Assembly: GCF_020531945.1 (NCBI RefSeq)
Contig: NZ_JAJATZ010000003.1
Coordinates: 372,001 to 436,000, forward strand
Length of the DNA stretch: 64,000 nucleotides
Origin: Loktanella gaetbuli
Lineage (GTDB): Bacteria > Pseudomonadota > Alphaproteobacteria > Rhodobacterales > Rhodobacteraceae
Direction of reading: 5' to 3'
Notes under the pieces: model-generated
Told to the model about the DNA's origin: nothing
Databases searched by the model: none
Seen by the model: the letters and a program-made list of their open reading frames with translations, nothing else
Shown here: positions 62,135 to 64,000 of the stretch, one piece after another
How positions within the stretch are numbered: the first letter of the stretch is position 1
Layout of the letters: each line of letters opens with the position of its first letter
Position numbers and translations under genes: made by a program

Positions 62135-63283
62135 ATGACTGACCCGATCGATCCCGTTGACCTGACAGCGCAACTGGTGCGCTGCGCCTCTGTGACACCG
62201 ACCGAGGGCGGCGCGCTGCTGTTGCTGGAGGATCTTTTGTCAGGGGCCGGATTTGACTGCACGCGCGTGGACCGCGGTGGCGTCAGCAACCTTTATGCGC
62301 GCTGGGGGCGCAAGGGGGCCAATCGCAGTTTCGGGTTCAACGGGCACACGGATGTGGTGCCCATCGGCAATCCTGACGACTGGAGCGTCGATCCCTTTGG
62401 CGCTGTCATCAAGGACGGTTTTCTGTGGGGGCGTGGTGCAACGGACATGAAATCAGGCGTCGCGGCCTTTGCGGCGGCCGCCTGTGACTTCGTGCGCGAC
62501 ACGCCACCGGACGGGGCGGTGATCCTCGCAATCACCGGTGACGAAGAAGGCGACGCGCTCGACGGCACCACCGCGCTGCTGGACTGGATGGCGCAGAACG
62601 GCGAGGCGATGACCGATTGCCTGGTGGGTGAACCGACCAGCCCGAACCATATGGGCGAGGCGATGAAGATCGGGCGGCGCGGGTCGATGACGGCCTGGAT
62701 CACCTTTACCGGCGAACAAGGCCATTCCGCCTACCCGCACCGGGCGAAAAACCCGTTGCCGGCGATGGCGCGGCTGATGGACCGGCTGGCGTCCGAACCG
62801 CTGGATCAGGGCAGCGCTCATTTCGACGCCTCGACGCTGGCCATCGTGACGATGGACACGGGCAATCCAGCGACCAACGTGATCCCGGCGTCCTGCCGTG
62901 GCACGGTGAACATCCGTTTCAACGATCACCACAGTGGCGCATCGGTAACGGACTGGTTGCAGGCCCATGCCGACGCCGTCGCGGCGGACACCGGCATCGC
63001 CATCACCATGAAGATCAAGGTCAGCGGCGAAAGTTTCCTGACACCGCCCGGTCCGTTGTCCGACCTGATCGGCACCGCCGTGCAGGCCGAACTCGGGGTC
63101 ATGCCCGAACTTTCGACCTCCGGCGGCACCTCTGACGCGCGGTTCATGAAAAACCACTGCCCTGTCGTCGAATTCGGCCTCGTCGGTAAAACCATGCACC
63201 AGGTCGACGAAAAGGTGCCTGTGCAGGATATCCAGACGCTCAAGGCAATCTATGGCCGCGTCCTGCGCGACTACTTCGCCTGA
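62135..63283 (+). CDS. dapE: Succinyl-diaminopimelate desuccinylase
   Basis: 382 residues, two-zinc M20 peptidase-family enzyme. Zinc site: GFNGHTDVVPIG, GATDMKSGVAAF (bridging Asp), TGDEEGDALDG (catalytic Glu) and STSGGTSDARFM, with His in VGKTMHQVDEKVP. It removes succinate to give L,L-diaminopimelate for cell wall and lysine. A repeat element follows the stop. Confidence 0.96.
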   Translation: MTDPIDPVDLTAQLVRCASVTPTEGGALLLLEDLLSGAGFDCTRVDRGGVSNLYARWGRKGANRSFGFNGHTDVVPIGNPDDWSVDPFGAVIKDGFLWGRGATDMKSGVAAFAAAACDFVRDTPPDGAVILAITGDEEGDALDGTTALLDWMAQNGEAMTDCLVGEPTSPNHMGEAMKIGRRGSMTAWITFTGEQGHSAYPHRAKNPLPAMARLMDRLASEPLDQGSAHFDASTLAIVTMDTGNPATNVIPASCRGTVNIRFNDHHSGASVTDWLQAHADAVAADTGIAITMKIKVSGESFLTPPGPLSDLIGTAVQAELGVMPELSTSGGTSDARFMKNHCPVVEFGLVGKTMHQVDEKVPVQDIQTLKAIYGRVLRDYFA

Positions 63284-63287
63284 CGGC

Positions 63288-63341
63288 TTCTTCTGGTCAA
63301 AAATATTCCGGGGTCCGGGGCAGCGCCCCGGTCCGCCATTT
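63288..63341 (+). repeat. Rhodobacterales-type intergenic repeat, copy 3
   Basis: Five bases after the dapE stop: TTCTTCTGGTC, AAAAATATT, CCGGGG, then CCGGGGC-AGC-GCCCCGG hairpin. Same orientation relative to the stop as copy 2 at 51270. No long T run. Confidence 0.65.
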
Positions 63342-63374
63342 GCAACCGGCAGGCCGCCGCACTAGGTGCTGTGC

Positions 63375-64000
63375 ATGAAACAGATCCCTTCCAAACGCGA
63401 CGTGCTGGCCTTTTTGGCCGACAACCCGACGCAGACATCGAAACGCGATATTGCCCGTGCCTTTGGCATCAAGGGTGCTGCGCGCGTCGACCTCAAGGCG
63501 CTCTTGCGCGAAATGGAGGCCGAGGGCACCCTGACCAAACGCAGGGCCAGCTACCGCGAGCCGGGCAAACTGCCCCCCGTCAGCGTGATCGAGGTCACGG
63601 GTTCTGATGCCGACGGCGATCTGCTGGCGCGCCCACTGGAATGGGCCGAGGACACGGACCCGCCCGTCATCCTGCTGGCGCTGCGCGCCTCTGACCCCGC
63701 GCTTGGGTCTGGTGATCGCCTGCTTGCGCGACTGACCGCCACACCGGGCGAGGCACATGCCTATCAGGGGCGCATGATCCGTCGGATCGGGACGAACCCG
63801 CAGCGTATCCTCGGGGTGTTCCGCGCCGCGTCAGAGGGCGGCCGCGTCATGCCCATCGACAAGGGGTCGGACAAGCAATGGACAATCGCCGCCGGTGCGA
63901 CCAACGGTGCCCGTGACGGCGAACTGGTCGAGGCCGAACAGACCGGGCCCAAGGGCCGGATGGGTCTGCCCAAGGCGCGCATCCTGACCCGGTTGGGCGA
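63375..64000 (+). CDS. rnr: Ribonuclease R, 3' end outside window
   Basis: The frame stays open from ATG 63375 to the window edge, giving 208 codons of an enzyme that is normally over 700. The N-terminus has the winged-helix start (KRDIARAFGIKGAARVDLKALL) and then the first cold-shock-type OB domains (GRMIRRIGTNPQRILGVF). Ribonuclease R degrades structured RNA 3' to 5'. The RNB catalytic domain lies beyond the window. Confidence 0.9.
   Translation, partial: MKQIPSKRDVLAFLADNPTQTSKRDIARAFGIKGAARVDLKALLREMEAEGTLTKRRASYREPGKLPPVSVIEVTGSDADGDLLARPLEWAEDTDPPVILLALRASDPALGSGDRLLARLTATPGEAHAYQGRMIRRIGTNPQRILGVFRAASEGGRVMPIDKGSDKQWTIAAGATNGARDGELVEAEQTGPKGRMGLPKARILTRLG

Overview
The window is bacterial chromosomal DNA, dense, GC-rich and almost free of non-coding sequence. 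Gene content points to an alphaproteobacterium of the Rhodobacteraceae (Roseobacter group). The main clues are a PetP/PetR-like regulator pair, a CenR-like response regulator, an invasion-associated-locus-B-like protein, Hint-domain proteins with a choice-of-anchor L module, a NaChBac-type sodium channel, and dispersed intergenic repeats of the TTCTTCTGGTC type. The genus cannot be fixed from the sequence alone. I see no prophage, CRISPR array, rRNA operon or insertion sequence.

Left part, 1-10099: a surface-polysaccharide locus. A capsule-type ABC permease leaves the window on the minus strand. Facing right are cysQ, a kdsB-like gene, a GT2 transferase, galU, a GT4 transferase, a second GT2-like transferase, a GT14-like branching transferase with a long extra domain, and a protein carrying two sulfotransferase-like halves. 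CysQ removes PAP, the by-product of sulfotransferases, so a sulfated, CMP-Kdo-dependent exported glycan is the simplest reading.

10100-19067: a minus-strand envelope block reading kdsD, lptC, lptA, lptB, hpf, ptsN, without the rpoN gene that often sits between lptB and hpf, and preceded by an RNase D-like exonuclease. Then come an EEP-family hydrolase, a phospholipase D/cardiolipin synthase, tRNA-Leu(CAG), an NDUFA9-like dehydrogenase and uppP.

19298-39797: glutamate synthase (gltD, an exported protein of unknown role, gltB), mtgA, a glutathione transferase, a coupled trio queG/PQQ-type sugar dehydrogenase/APP1-like phosphatase, an EamA transporter, a formate/nitrite-type channel, ilvE, petP-petR, a histone-deacetylase-like amidohydrolase, then xseB-ispA-dxs (isoprenoid entry) and a deleted LysE-type exporter.

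39855-53893: housekeeping and small conserved genes, including a voltage-gated sodium channel, rppH, an L,D-transpeptidase, ribA, a CenR-like regulator, a visibly AT-richer orphan histidine kinase, a Trm112/Lon-N/CnoX cluster, xthA and a type-II-like asparaginase.

53934-64000: rlmN, a LOG-family protein, dapD and dapE (lysine/peptidoglycan diaminopimelate), small membrane proteins, a Ca/Na exchanger, two translationally coupled Hint proteins and the 5' part of rnr.

Throughout, genes in the same direction are commonly joined by ATGA, GTGA or TGATG overlaps, and three convergent pairs share exactly four bases at their stops.
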